From the NCBI RefSeq assembly GCF_037023745.1, contig NZ_CP146101.1:5658001-5722000 (forward strand): 64,000 nt of DNA. The letters run 5' to 3'. The first letter of the stretch is position 1, and each line of letters opens with the position of its first letter. A program made the translations under genes and the position numbers. Below, piece by piece: positions 1 through 8,933 of this stretch. The DNA is from Streptomyces sp. SCSIO 30461 (lineage in GTDB: Bacteria; Actinomycetota; Actinomycetes; Streptomycetales; Streptomycetaceae). The notes beneath the pieces were generated by a model. That model did not search any database. It saw nothing but the letters and a program-made list of their open reading frames with translations, and was not told where the DNA came from.

Positions 1-108
1 CGGATCGGGGTGCCCGTCGGCGGTGGCGAGGAGCTGCAGGGTGCGGGCCAGGCCGTCGCCCGGGGATTCGTGGCCGAGTAGCGGCTCAGGTCTCCGCTGG
101 CACCACAT
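1..108 (-). CDS. Hypothetical protein, 5' part only (runs off the window)
   Basis: The reading frame is open from an ATG at 108 to the window edge, giving 36 residues that begin MWCQRRPEPL and continue with a coding-like mix of leucine and acidic residues. It starts 12 bases after the stop of the upstream gene on the same strand, as expected for the next gene of this operon. The upstream purine stretch is weak, so the start is uncertain. No family can be assigned from this fragment. Confidence 0.4.
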   Translation of the reverse strand, partial: MWCQRRPEPLLGHESPGDGLARTLQLLATADGHPDP

Positions 109-120
109 GCAGGGCAGGGG

Positions 121-1038
121 CTAGCAGACGCGCGGCGGCGGTTGCTGATCCTCTGTGACGATGCTGTTTCCCTCGATCTGCTGTGCGGCCTTGATGGCGT
201 TGGCGATCCACCAGCGGTGCTGGCTGACCTGCATGGTCTGGTCAGTGGGAATGTTGTGCTGGTCGGCGATGCTCCACAGGGCCTGGCCGCCGGCACAGTC
301 GACGTCGTTGTGGACATGGTCGGAGTCGGGGTTTTCGCAGTTCCAGCCGACGAGGACGGCCCAGAGCAGGGCGTCCAGCTTGTCGGCGGCCCAGTCGCGG
401 GAGTCAAGGGTGATGCGGGTGCGGAGGTTTTCGAGGGCGGTCTTCGCTCCGAGGAGGGCGGGCACTGAGAGGCTATAACCCACGGAGCAGGCGCGGGCCA
501 GGCTGCGGAGCTCGGGCACGTCGGCTTCGGCGTCCCAGAGCCGGTCGTACAACTCTGCGAGGGACTCCTCGGTGTGTTCGGCCAAGGGGAGTCGGTGTTC
601 GGGGTCGGTGACGGGCGGGGCGGCCGGCAGCGCACCGCTTTCGGTGAGGAGGTGCTGCTCCCATAGGACTGCGAGGAGACGGTGCCAGCGCTGCGGGACG
701 GGGGACCAGCCGCACGGGCAGGCCACGGACCAACGGCCGGACGGCAGTTTGAGGCGGCGCGGCCAGTGGCTGATGACGAGGTCCTTGTGGTCGGGGCAGA
801 TGTGGCCGCCCGCGGGGAAGATGCTGCCCGCGCCGAGCGTGCACCAGCCTTCCCCCGACCACTCAGGGCGCATGGGCGAGCCGGCCATCGTCGCCATGGC
901 GTCGAATTGGCGCAGACACCCGGGCACCAGGCAGGTGCGGAGCACTGGGGTGTTCGTGAGGGAGTCAATGTGGGCATATAGGGCGTCGAGCTGGTTTTCC
1001 GTCAGGTCGGCCAGTGGGACGCGCTCTTCACGGATCAC
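121..1038 (-). CDS. Hypothetical protein, 305 aa, cysteine-containing
   Basis: Not recognised as a named family. The GTG start at 1038 overlaps the stop of the upstream gene (GTGA), typical of translational coupling. The N-terminal third holds Cys/His pairs (CLVPGC, HICPDH, CPCGW) spaced as in a small zinc-binding module, followed by a Leu/Glu-rich, mainly helical C-terminal half. It is the penultimate visible gene of the replication operon, so a role in DNA metabolism is possible, but that rests only on position. Confidence 0.75.
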   Translation of the reverse strand: MIREERVPLADLTENQLDALYAHIDSLTNTPVLRTCLVPGCLRQFDAMATMAGSPMRPEWSGEGWCTLGAGSIFPAGGHICPDHKDLVISHWPRRLKLPSGRWSVACPCGWSPVPQRWHRLLAVLWEQHLLTESGALPAAPPVTDPEHRLPLAEHTEESLAELYDRLWDAEADVPELRSLARACSVGYSLSVPALLGAKTALENLRTRITLDSRDWAADKLDALLWAVLVGWNCENPDSDHVHNDVDCAGGQALWSIADQHNIPTDQTMQVSQHRWWIANAIKAAQQIEGNSIVTEDQQPPPRVC

Positions 1039-1226
1039 GGGCAGGTCTCCTCCGTGGCGATGTACAGGTACCCGGTGTTGGTCGGACGGAGCCGGTCGAG
1101 GTGGATGCGGGTGCGGGTGCGACGGCCAGGCTGGGCCAGGGCGTAATCCCGGCCGATGACCAGCTCGACGGTGGCGTGTGTCTCGTCGAGCTGGTCATCG
1201 GCCGAATGGCGCAAGCGGAATATCAA
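1035..1226 (-). CDS. Small hypothetical protein, 63 aa
   Basis: Short frame ending in TGA that overlaps the GTG of the next gene. The TTG at 1226 is chosen because it avoids the coding end of the upstream nuclease gene and follows a purine-rich ACCAGG; an ATG at 1310 in the same frame would overlap that gene by 77 bases. The residues look coding (LVIGRDYALAQPGRRTRTRI, then TGYLYIATEE), with a basic centre. Function unknown. Confidence 0.55.
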   Translation of the reverse strand: MIFRLRHSADDQLDETHATVELVIGRDYALAQPGRRTRTRIHLDRLRPTNTGYLYIATEETCP

Positions 1227-1233
1227 CCTGGTC

Positions 1234-1587
1234 TCACGCAGTGCCGGTTGGCTCCGGCCGGCCGCCTCTGGACCATGGTGCTGATATCCGCTGATCGGAT
1301 GGGGACTCAAAGAGGTACGCGATGAACGCGTCGACGCTCGGCTTGTCGTCGACTACGTGGACCTCGGCCCCGTGGCGGCGCAGCTTCGCGTGCGTGAGCT
1401 GTTGCAGCTTCCGCAGTCGGCCGCCGGGGCGCTTGACCTCGACGAACACGGTGCTGCTGGGGGCAACGACGATCCGGTCGGGTACTCCCCTGCGGGCCGG
1501 TGAGACGAATTTCAGGCACAGGAAGCCGTGCGCCCGGCACTGGCTGAGGAGGTAGTCCTCGATGGTCCTCTCGCGCGTGCGAGGCAT
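1234..1587 (-). CDS. VRR-NUC domain nuclease
   Basis: 117-residue protein with the signature of the VRR-NUC (PD-(D/E)xK superfamily) nucleases: GVPDRIVV, then a strand ending VFVEVKRPGG, then LRKLQQ. The Asp of VPDR and the E-x-K of VEVKR are the metal-binding and catalytic residues of the fold. Stand-alone VRR-NUC proteins of this size are common in phages and plasmids, where structure-specific nicking or Holliday-junction processing is proposed. ATG at 1587 overlaps the previous stop (TGATG), placing it in the polymerase/helicase operon. Confidence 0.87.
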   Translation of the reverse strand: MPRTRERTIEDYLLSQCRAHGFLCLKFVSPARRGVPDRIVVAPSSTVFVEVKRPGGRLRKLQQLTHAKLRRHGAEVHVVDDKPSVDAFIAYLFESPSDQRISAPWSRGGRPEPTGTA

Positions 1588-1988
1588 CAGCGCCGCGCCG
1601 TCTCGTCCGAGGGGACCGTCGGCACGCCGTACTTCAGCTCACCAGGCTCTACGAGCCGGAAGCCCGTGGAATGCCTGTGCATCTGGGAGACGCTGAGGAC
1701 GGAGCGCTTCGTGCCGTAGTGGTCCCGGACCTGGGCCTCTCCGTCCGCGACGGACTCGATGACGACGTGGCGGTTGCTCTGCCGGGTGTGGAGGCGCTCC
1801 CAGATCTGCCCCCGGCGAACCAGGATTCCCTCGCGGGTCGTGTTCTTCTCCTGCTGAACCTGGGCGTCATCACCCTGGGCTGAGGTGCTGGTGGGCACAG
1901 CAGCGGGCACGAACTTCTTCAGGGGCGATTCGACTTCGGCCGTCAGACGTCGGATCTGACCGTCCTTGCCGAGTTCTTCGTACGCCAT
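1587..1988 (-). CDS. Hypothetical protein, 133 aa
   Basis: The ATG at 1988 is preferred over one at 2015 because AAGGAG lies immediately upstream and the codon overlaps the TAA of the preceding gene (TAATG). The N-terminus is acidic (MAYEELGKDGQIRR); the C-terminal half (ILVRRGQIWERLHTRQSNR, then GEAQVRDHYGTKRSVLSVS) looks like a small beta-rich domain of the SH3 or KOW type, which is an inference. Lies between the polymerase and nuclease genes. No family recognised. Confidence 0.75.
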   Translation of the reverse strand: MAYEELGKDGQIRRLTAEVESPLKKFVPAAVPTSTSAQGDDAQVQQEKNTTREGILVRRGQIWERLHTRQSNRHVVIESVADGEAQVRDHYGTKRSVLSVSQMHRHSTGFRLVEPGELKYGVPTVPSDETARR

Positions 1989-2179
1989 TATTTCTCCTTG
2001 TTTTTGGATCGCCAACCGGCAACCCAGTCAGGAACATGTACGGGGCACCACACGTCACCGTTTCGCTGGAAAAACCATCCAAGATTCTGGGCTCTTTGGT
2101 TGTCCCATCGGCTACCCACCATGAAGGACTGTCGACATTGCTTGAAGTTGCATTCTTTCTTCACGGTATAGGCGCTCAT
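1988..2179 (-). CDS. Small hypothetical protein, 63 aa
   Basis: ATG at 2179 follows GAGGGG at a normal distance. The protein has one Cys pair (CNFKQC), an aromatic centre (LGWFFQRNGDVWCPVHVPDW) and a lysine-rich tail, suggesting a compact metal-binding fold. The CNFKQC and WCPVH elements are spaced about right for a C2CH zinc site. Immediately downstream of the polymerase gene in the same operon. Confidence 0.72.
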   Translation of the reverse strand: MSAYTVKKECNFKQCRQSFMVGSRWDNQRAQNLGWFFQRNGDVWCPVHVPDWVAGWRSKNKEK

Positions 2180-2270
2180 CGCCCCTCAACTCGCTTTATT
2201 CGACGCATCAAACTCACCTTCAATTCCAATTAGAACTCGAAATGAATGACTTGGGTGATGCAGGCGCTGA

Positions 2271-5200
2271 TCATGCAGCGTTCTTCCAGTTCTTGGTGAA
2301 CGTCTCGTCGAGCATCCGGGTGTAGATGTCGAGATCGAGCGCCCCGATGAGCTGCTCGATTCGGGCGGCCGGTAGCACACGGAGGTCGTCGTTGACGACG
2401 ATCACCGACCAGTGCGGGTCGATGCCGTTGATCCGGCGGATCACGACGTCCTGGTCATCGGGCAGCAGGGTGAGACCGTCGGAGGTGCTGGCCTCGCTGC
2501 GGTTCTTCGCCCACCCGTGGTGGCGCAGGATCTCCAGCGCGATCGGGTCACGTCGCACCCCTGCGCTGCCGGACTCGCGCCGTTTGCTCTGGCTGGCCGG
2601 GTTCACCTTCCATGCGCCGGCGTTGTGCAGGCTCACGGCACCATCGGTGCCGTCGTGGACGATGAAGACCCGGTTGACCATCTGCAGGGCCCGCGGGTTC
2701 ACCAACCGCACGTCGGCCTCCTCGGTGTCGTCACGATCGGGCCCGACGCCGACCGGGTCGGCGGCGAACGGGTAGGTGATTGATCCGCGCGAGGCGGCGA
2801 GGACGTTCTGGAACAGCAGCAGCGTCCGCACGGGATCGGCCGGGTCGATCGCCTCCTCGATCATCTTCCGGCCCAGCACGGGATCGAACGGCTCGGCGAG
2901 AGCCTCTTCTCCCCTGCTGGCGACGGTCTGCAGGTAGCGGGCCAGGGCGAAGTCGATCACGGCCGGGTGGGCCAGCGACTTCGTCGGGGTAGGACCCGCG
3001 TGGCAGGCCAGTGTCCCGCCGGAGGCGGTGATGATCGGGCTGTCGGCGACGCTCCGGTCGTCACTGGGTGACTCCAGCTCGAGCCGGTTGTTCGAGTCTT
3101 TGCTGATGAGGAACATCAGCTCCGGTTCGATGTCGATGCCGATGGCGGCCTGCTGCTCGGTGAGCACCCGGTTGTTGGTCGTCTCGTCGAAGCCGTTCTC
3201 GTCGCCGACGACGGAGTAGAGGCCGTCGGTGTTCGTCGAGATGATCCGGGCGCCCGCCAGCGTCTGGGCCTGCCCGATCCGCCAGCTGAACAGCTGGCCG
3301 ATGATCCGCATCGAGATGGTGCGGTTGTTCATCCTGATCGGGGTCCGGTGCGCGGCGTCAGCAGCTCCAGAGGCCGAGTTGAGGATCAGCTTCGTACCGT
3401 TGCGCAGGGTCGTGAGCCGGGCCTTTTCCTCGGCGGAGATCCCCGACTTCTTCATTTCGAAGCCCAAGCGCTCCTTCTCGAAGAAGATCGTCGTGTAGCG
3501 GTCCTCGCCCAGCTCGGGGTTGTAGAACGCCCTCATGTTGCGCAGCAGGTTCGGGTAGTAGCTCGTGAAGTCCTCGTGGATGACGAGGCCTGCCGAGGTC
3601 CGTGCGAACTTCGGGTGCAGCTTGGTGGATTTGTCGGCCTTTGCAGTGAACAGCGTGGGGGCCTTCCTCGCCGGTTCATCGCGATAGACGGCCTTGGCTG
3701 CCGAGGTGATGGCCAGGACGACCTTGCCGTCGAGCACGGTCCCGTCGGCCAGGCGCACGTGCATCGCCTCGGTGTCCGGGCGCTGAGTGTCCAGCAGCTC
3801 TGCTGGATCCGGTACTTGGGCCTGCGCACGCGCGAGCTGCTCGGCCTGGTCCGGGTCGTCCTTCTTCGGCTTGCGGTACTTCACCCTTTTCGGGTCCGAG
3901 CCCCGCAGCACGAGTCGTTTGTCGACGGCTGTGCCGTCGGGCAGCGCGAGCAGGTTGTGCTGGCGCTTGGCCTCGGCGACGAAGTCCTTCGCGTCCGGGT
4001 AGAAGAGCTTGGCGAGGCCGATCATGGCTGCCTGTTCTCGATGCTCGGAGGAGTCGGCGTCGAAGACTGTCATGTCTGCCTCGGCTCCGTGGATGCCGCC
4101 TGTGCTGAACGTGGCGAAGCACGACGACGGAGAGGCGTCAGGGTGGAAGTAGGGCACGTTGTTCGGTGTCTTCGGCAGCTCGCGCAAGGACTTGGCCGGG
4201 AGGCCGAACAGGTCGCGGTACTCCTCGGAGTCGTTGAAGTTCTGTCCCTCGATCGAGCGGTAGTAATTCACGACCTGCATGAACTGGCGGTGGGCCTTCG
4301 CCTGTGCCGGCGTCGCGGCTGGGTCCTTGGCAGGGTCGGGCGCCACGTTGTCCTCGAAGAAGCGCACGCACTCGTCGAGCACGTTCACCTGGGAGATGCC
4401 CTGCTCGTGGGCCACCTCCTTGGCGGGATAGAGGAACGACACGGCCTCGATGTCGTTCAGCGAGGTGTACGGCGCGAGGATGCGGCTGACGAACTTCGCC
4501 GAGGACGAGTCGATGGTCAGGCGGTCCCGGCGCACCGAGCCGTTCTTGGCGTAGACGGTCTCGGAGTACTGCGCCAGCAGGCTGGCCTTGAGGTCGAAGT
4601 TGCTGGCGTAGGCCGGGTGCTGGAAGAGCTGTGCCAGGCCCAGGCAGTCGGAGACGTTGTAGGCCAGCAACTCGTAGAGGTCTTCGATAGCGGCGATCGA
4701 GGTGTCGTGGCTGAGCTTTTCGGACTCCTTGATCTGGCGGCCGAGTATCCCGAGCAGGCGCTTGAGGCTCACCTTGGTCTGCAGCTCGTTGAGACGGGCG
4801 ACGTCCAGGTGCCGGCCCGAGTGCATCATGGCGCGGCGAATCTTGGCGGCCGGGCCGTTCCAGCCGAGGTAGCCGGGCATGTAATCGGTGTGCTCGTTGA
4901 ACAGCTTGTCGTTGTGCTCGCGCATCTCGCGTGCGGTGGTCGGCTGGACAAGACGACCGGAGTGCGGAGCCGGGAAGGTCTCCATCAGGTACAGCGCGAG
5001 CATGGTCATGTCGTAGTTCAGCGAGTTGTACCCGGCCAGGAACGGGTGCTTCAGCGGGTCGTACTCGGGATCCGTGTCGCAGACCGGGCGCAGGTTCGCC
5101 GGATAGGACGCGACCTCGCCGCGGTCGTTGACCTGGTCCGCGTTCGAGAGGCCCATCAACTCGGCGAGGCGGAGGTTGCCCCGCTCGCCGCGCAGGTTCC

Positions 5201-5444
5201 ACAGCTGGACGCTCACCGCGGGCAGGCCCGGATTGGAGCGCACCACGGCTTCATAGAGTGCCTGCGGGTCCACGGCGTCGGAGAGCTGCTGCTTGTCGGC
5301 GAGGAAGAAGATCTCCAGGTCGTCGACGGCTCTGCCGGGCCGCGGGGTGTAGGCGCACAGGGTGAAGACGTCCGGCAACGACTCGATGTCGTAGAAGGTG
5401 AAGCGTGCCTTCGAGGCCGTGACGGATGTTCGCTGTGTGGTCAT
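2271..5444 (-). CDS. Family B DNA polymerase with 3'-5' exonuclease domain
   Basis: 1,057 residues. The proofreading domain shows Exo I FYDIES near residue 20, Exo II NSLNYD near 141 and Exo III YNVSDC (YxxxD) near 261. The polymerase domain shows motif A DFTSYYPNLL near 623, motif B KLILNSASG near 685 and motif C STNTDGLYS near 738, where TNTDG replaces the usual YGDTD; both catalytic aspartates are present. The order matches family B enzymes, and the divergence from cellular Pol II fits a phage- or plasmid-borne replicase. The ATG at 5444 has a perfect AAGGAGA. No terminal-protein primed (TPR1) region was recognised, so protein priming is not claimed. It follows the helicase gene in the operon. 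Confidence 0.93.
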   Translation of the reverse strand: MTTQRTSVTASKARFTFYDIESLPDVFTLCAYTPRPGRAVDDLEIFFLADKQQLSDAVDPQALYEAVVRSNPGLPAVSVQLWNLRGERGNLRLAELMGLSNADQVNDRGEVASYPANLRPVCDTDPEYDPLKHPFLAGYNSLNYDMTMLALYLMETFPAPHSGRLVQPTTAREMREHNDKLFNEHTDYMPGYLGWNGPAAKIRRAMMHSGRHLDVARLNELQTKVSLKRLLGILGRQIKESEKLSHDTSIAAIEDLYELLAYNVSDCLGLAQLFQHPAYASNFDLKASLLAQYSETVYAKNGSVRRDRLTIDSSSAKFVSRILAPYTSLNDIEAVSFLYPAKEVAHEQGISQVNVLDECVRFFEDNVAPDPAKDPAATPAQAKAHRQFMQVVNYYRSIEGQNFNDSEEYRDLFGLPAKSLRELPKTPNNVPYFHPDASPSSCFATFSTGGIHGAEADMTVFDADSSEHREQAAMIGLAKLFYPDAKDFVAEAKRQHNLLALPDGTAVDKRLVLRGSDPKRVKYRKPKKDDPDQAEQLARAQAQVPDPAELLDTQRPDTEAMHVRLADGTVLDGKVVLAITSAAKAVYRDEPARKAPTLFTAKADKSTKLHPKFARTSAGLVIHEDFTSYYPNLLRNMRAFYNPELGEDRYTTIFFEKERLGFEMKKSGISAEEKARLTTLRNGTKLILNSASGAADAAHRTPIRMNNRTISMRIIGQLFSWRIGQAQTLAGARIISTNTDGLYSVVGDENGFDETTNNRVLTEQQAAIGIDIEPELMFLISKDSNNRLELESPSDDRSVADSPIITASGGTLACHAGPTPTKSLAHPAVIDFALARYLQTVASRGEEALAEPFDPVLGRKMIEEAIDPADPVRTLLLFQNVLAASRGSITYPFAADPVGVGPDRDDTEEADVRLVNPRALQMVNRVFIVHDGTDGAVSLHNAGAWKVNPASQSKRRESGSAGVRRDPIALEILRHHGWAKNRSEASTSDGLTLLPDDQDVVIRRINGIDPHWSVIVVNDDLRVLPAARIEQLIGALDLDIYTRMLDETFTKNWKNAA

Positions 5445-5510
5445 GGTGGAGATCTCCTTTCGTCGGTCCGACCATCACGGCCGGTGTCTGGGGAGGAGGC
5501 GCGCGTGGTC

Positions 5511-5744
5511 TCAGACGGAGTCATGGGGAGAGCACCTGCGTGGGGCAGACATGCGCCGGGAGGCTTCACTTATGAGCCGGGCTTTCTCCGCGGGGTCCGT
5601 CGTGATCTGCGAGCGGACGATGAGGTTGGTGATCCGCTGCTCGCACCCGACGTCGGACATCGCCGTGATCAGGCGGCTCTGACGGCGGGCGAGTTCGCGT
5701 ACGGCCTGGGTGAGTTCGCCGAGTGCGCGGGCAGTTTTAGCCAT
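5511..5744 (-). CDS. Small hypothetical protein, 77 aa, helical
   Basis: Starts 7 bases after the helicase stop and precedes the polymerase gene. The sequence is Arg/Leu/Glu-rich and predicted mostly helical (LGELTQAVRELARRQSRLIT), ending SPHDSV. Size and position fit a small polymerase- or helicase-associated factor, but nothing in the sequence identifies it. Confidence 0.7.
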   Translation of the reverse strand: MAKTARALGELTQAVRELARRQSRLITAMSDVGCEQRITNLIVRSQITTDPAEKARLISEASRRMSAPRRCSPHDSV

Positions 5745-5751
5745 GGGTGCA

Positions 5752-7593
5752 TCAGTCCTGTCCGTCAGTGGCGTCGTCGGTCGGGGCGGAGGCGCCCGTC
5801 TGCCGGAGCAGTCCGCGGTAGCTGGCCTGCAGCGTCGGCTGGGACTTCTTCTTCGGGTCGCTGCCGGTGTAGCTCGGGTGCATCCACTTCTTCAGCTCGT
5901 ACTCGGCGATGAGCACCTCGGGGGTGTGCATCATCTGGCCGGGCCGGATCTTGCGGTTCTTGTCCGGGCAGTGCCACAGGGCATCCGGCCGGACGATCGC
6001 CACGAGGTCAGTGATGAACTGCTTGTTGCTCACCGGCGAGCCCGACGGCGAGACGTCGGCGAACCATGCCTTGTACAGGTCGTAGAGGAACGTGAACGGT
6101 GCCAGGTCCCAGACCAGCCGCCCGCGGAACTCTTCCCAGAAGGCGCGCACGGGGTCGTTGGCCTCCTTGTACTCGGCCAGGACCGCCTTGGTGGCCACCG
6201 GCTCTGAGAGCTGGTAGTAGTCACCTGGAGATGACGCGCCGGCGCGGTTAATCGCGTACCAGAAGACGTACTCCAGGACCTCGCGGCGCTGGAGGTAGTC
6301 GTCCTTGATGTACTTCTTCTCGGCTCCGGTGAAGCTCTTGGTGAAGGGCACGAAGAGCTGCCGGCGGTAGAACGACTCTGACTTGTCTTTCACGCGCGGG
6401 AACTCGTTCAGGCACTGGACCATGAAGCCGAAGAACTGGTAGGCGATCGGCATCCGGTACTTGCGGTTGATCTGGATGACGTCGTTGGTCACGATCGCCT
6501 TCAGGTTGGCTGCCTTGTCGATGAAGGTGCCGACATCGTTCTCGTCGACGATGATCGCGTTGGCGCGCACCAGCGGTTCGAGCGCGAAGTCCTTGCCGAA
6601 GTCCGAGAGCGGGATCGAGGTATGCGCGCCGCTGCCGACGAGGTTGCGCATGAGCGCGCAGAGCGTGCCCTTACCGTTGTTGCCCTGCTCGGAGTAGAAC
6701 CAGGCGGTCTTGCCCCAGCGCACGTGCGGCCGGATGATCGCGCCGATGATCTCCCAGATCAGGTCGGCGAGGCCCTCGTCACCGGGCTGGTCGAAGAGCT
6801 CTTCGACCCAGGCGACGACTTCCCAATCTCCGTTCTCAGGGTGCGTGATGACCTGCTGCGGAGCGGCGTCCACGTAGTCGACGTCGTTCTTGGTCAGCAG
6901 CACGATGGCGGGGTCGAAGGGGTGGACCTGCTTGGGCTCGAAGTGGAAGTCTTTGCCGAAGATCCTTACGTCCAGCGACTCGGTGCCGTAGAAGACGATG
7001 CCGTTGCGCGCGGCGATGAAGTCGCGGTTCGTGCTCTGGTGCCGGCGCGGGCTGTCCTCGCGCAAAACGGCCAGGACCTCAGCGAACTCCTTGAGGGTCA
7101 GCTGGGTGTTGTACATGCGCGCCGTGGTGCGGATGTCGTCCTCGCTGGTGGTGTACGTCCCCCGCGCGCCGCCCGCGGCCTGGTACATCGCCAGCAGGTC
7201 GTACTCGCGGTCGGTGTCCTTGGCATTGGGCGCGATCCGGATGACGTGGTGCAGACGCAGGAGGATCTGCGCGACCTGCCAGTACGTCAGATATCTGGGC
7301 AGGGGGTACTTCTCGGCGGCCACGGCCGCCTTGGAGTTCTCGGCCTTGATAACGCCGCCCACGATCGCCAGTAGTTCCTTCTCCAGCACGCGGGGCGTCG
7401 GAGGATCGGTCGGGTCGATCTGGTCGAGGTAGGCGGCGGTGACGTAGGTGACGATCTCGTTCTGCGGAGCCATGTCGTCGCGGTTGGCGAAGTACCCCAT
7501 GACGCTGGCGAGGACGTCGGCGACGGGGTTGGTGCGCGGTCCGGCGTTGGAACCGGCGGCAGGTACGGACATGAGGGCATCAGGAGGCGTCAT
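5752..7593 (-). CDS. Phage/plasmid D5-type SF3 helicase (primase-helicase family)
   Basis: 613 residues. The C-terminal half carries the superfamily 3 helicase signature: Walker A SEQGNNGKGT near residue 303, Walker B ANAIIVDEND near 344, then a motif C-like stretch and SFYRRQLFVPF, the hallmark of the D5/P4-type C-terminal domain. Upstream lies a D5_N-like region (FHFEPKQVHPFDPAIV). No clear primase catalytic triad (DxD) is visible in the first 160 residues, so it may be a helicase only or carry a divergent primase. It is the first gene of the replication operon and follows the palindrome array at 8.1-8.5 kb. Start ATG at 7593. Confidence 0.9.
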   Translation of the reverse strand: MTPPDALMSVPAAGSNAGPRTNPVADVLASVMGYFANRDDMAPQNEIVTYVTAAYLDQIDPTDPPTPRVLEKELLAIVGGVIKAENSKAAVAAEKYPLPRYLTYWQVAQILLRLHHVIRIAPNAKDTDREYDLLAMYQAAGGARGTYTTSEDDIRTTARMYNTQLTLKEFAEVLAVLREDSPRRHQSTNRDFIAARNGIVFYGTESLDVRIFGKDFHFEPKQVHPFDPAIVLLTKNDVDYVDAAPQQVITHPENGDWEVVAWVEELFDQPGDEGLADLIWEIIGAIIRPHVRWGKTAWFYSEQGNNGKGTLCALMRNLVGSGAHTSIPLSDFGKDFALEPLVRANAIIVDENDVGTFIDKAANLKAIVTNDVIQINRKYRMPIAYQFFGFMVQCLNEFPRVKDKSESFYRRQLFVPFTKSFTGAEKKYIKDDYLQRREVLEYVFWYAINRAGASSPGDYYQLSEPVATKAVLAEYKEANDPVRAFWEEFRGRLVWDLAPFTFLYDLYKAWFADVSPSGSPVSNKQFITDLVAIVRPDALWHCPDKNRKIRPGQMMHTPEVLIAEYELKKWMHPSYTGSDPKKKSQPTLQASYRGLLRQTGASAPTDDATDGQD

Positions 7594-8824
7594 GTTGCTG
7601 CTTTCTCGATCGTGATCGAGTTCCTGCCGGCGATGAGTGGGAAGCCGATTGGACTCGTAATCGAATGGAACGCGATCTTGACCCTACGTCATCCGAGTGC
7701 CACTTTGCAACGATTGAGTCGCCAGTCAACAAGAGAGTCAACCGAGGTTCCGAATGGTGATCAATGGAGGGCCGAAAGGGTCACCGACAGGGACTGGAGG
7801 GAGCGCACGGCCGCCACGGCCATGCCACACGCGTCGCGAGCCCGGGTAGGACGCGAGAAGCCGGCGGCTCCGTCGGGCACATGTCCCACAGAGTCACCGG
7901 CCTCTCATGCTCGACCACGCACCCGCGGGCGGCGTGAGCCGCCCGGGCCGCAGTCGAGGCTCGGAGGAGTTCTTCTGACCGGTCGGGCCAGCCGCCACCA
8001 GAGCATCGACCGGACGCTCTCCGGGAGGATCCCGAGAACGGCATGCCCGCATACCCTCTAGGGGTAACCGAGCGTGTACCACTTGACGTGGTACACCTGT
8101 TTTCCCAGGTCAGAGCGAGGATTCCGGGAGTTCAAGAGCAAGCTGTACCACGTGGCATTTTCTACGTGGTACAGGTGTTTCCCCAGGTCGGGAGGTGTTT
8201 ATATACCCCCCGTACCACTTGTACCAGGAAATGGAGACTAGATACACGCGCAGGGGGGATAAGAGAGCAGACTGGCGAGCTGCGGCTGGAGCCGCCTGGA
8301 TCGCTCCCGAACGCACCCCCTATGTAAACGGTCAAAAAAACGTGGTACTCGTGGTACCTGGGCGGGAAGCGCTGTTTGACCAGGCGAAACGTCGTACCAC
8401 GTCGGCGATCCCACGTGGTACACCCGATACGGAAAGAGCCACGCGGTACAGGCGTTTACCCAGGTCAGACACGGTTTCTGGGGTGTACCACGAGACGTGG
8501 TACAGCTGGCAGCTCGATACCCCTCCTGGCGACCAAGTCGAGGCAGACGGACTCCCGCGCCGAGTCGCCGTGCGACCCTCAGGCGGCGCGGCCGAGCCTC
8601 AGCGGGACTGGAGCCTCATGGGACAGCCCTCGGCGTCCCGAGACTCACAGAAGACTCCTGACGCGCCCCTCGATCGCGAGTCGGAACTCTGCCTGAGTCG
8701 TCCACCAATGAGGCCCCACTGGAAGCGAGAGGGCATTTGACTGACATTCGCCGCTCATTGCGAGTGATGCGCGACAGCTGCTATCGTCGACGCCAGGTGA
8801 TCGATGTTGCGCTGGAACGTGGAA
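7594..8824. other. 1.2-kb non-coding region upstream of the replication operon; candidate replication origin
   Basis: No frame on either strand has coding character here; the open frames have poor composition and no ribosome sites. The left part (7.60-7.80 kb) is relatively A/T-rich for this DNA and should contain the promoter of the helicase-polymerase operon; a TTGACT-like hexamer lies near 7733-7738 on the minus strand. The right part holds the palindrome array listed separately. Location next to helicase, polymerase and repeats is what an iteron-type origin or a repressor-controlled operator region would look like. Confidence 0.55.
8074..8504. repeat. Array of GTACCAC/GTGGTAC palindromes (candidate iterons or operators)
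   Basis: At least four inverted repeats of GTACCAC...GTGGTAC: 8074-8082/8088-8096 (9 bp arms, 5-bp gap), 8143-8153/8164-8174 (11 bp, 10-bp gap), 8394-8402/8413-8421 (9 bp), 8484-8492/8496-8504 (9 bp, 3-bp gap). Tandem half-sites lie at 8212-8226 and 8341-8357 (CGTGGTAC twice), with a degenerate one at 8441-8450. Three of them are followed by a second conserved element reading roughly CAGG(T/C)GTTT-CCCAGGTC (near 8095-8112, 8172-8189, 8448-8467). The variable gap between fixed arms suggests a dimeric DNA-binding protein or cruciform sites rather than a transcription terminator. Confidence 0.85.
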
Positions 8825-8877
8825 ACAGAGAGGCCGGAGAGCATCCCCGTGGGAAGGGAGCTCTCCGGCCTCTCTGT
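8825..8877. terminator. Hairpin terminator, 18-bp perfect stem
   Basis: Arms at 8825-8842 and 8860-8877 (ACAGAGAGGCCGGAGAGC and its exact complement) with a 17-base loop. It sits 57 bases beyond the stop of the minus-strand gene at 8934-9326 and before the palindrome array, so it probably ends that gene's transcript. There is no long T-run. Confidence 0.75.
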
Positions 8878-8933
8878 ATGTACTGATGAACGCGAGGCGT
8901 GGATGGCGCGAATCACCCAGGGGTGACCATGCT

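Noticed and set aside
2186..2270. GATCAGC half-site near 2269
   Set aside because: Only one arm matches; no palindrome.
3348..5912. 854-codon open frame on the plus strand opposite the DNA polymerase gene
   Set aside because: Leu/Val/Gly/Arg-rich antisense frame typical of high-GC DNA; the minus strand has all family B polymerase motifs and a strong ribosome site.
8074..8504. CRISPR array
   Set aside because: Repeats are palindromic, vary in gap and lack regular unique spacers; no cas genes.
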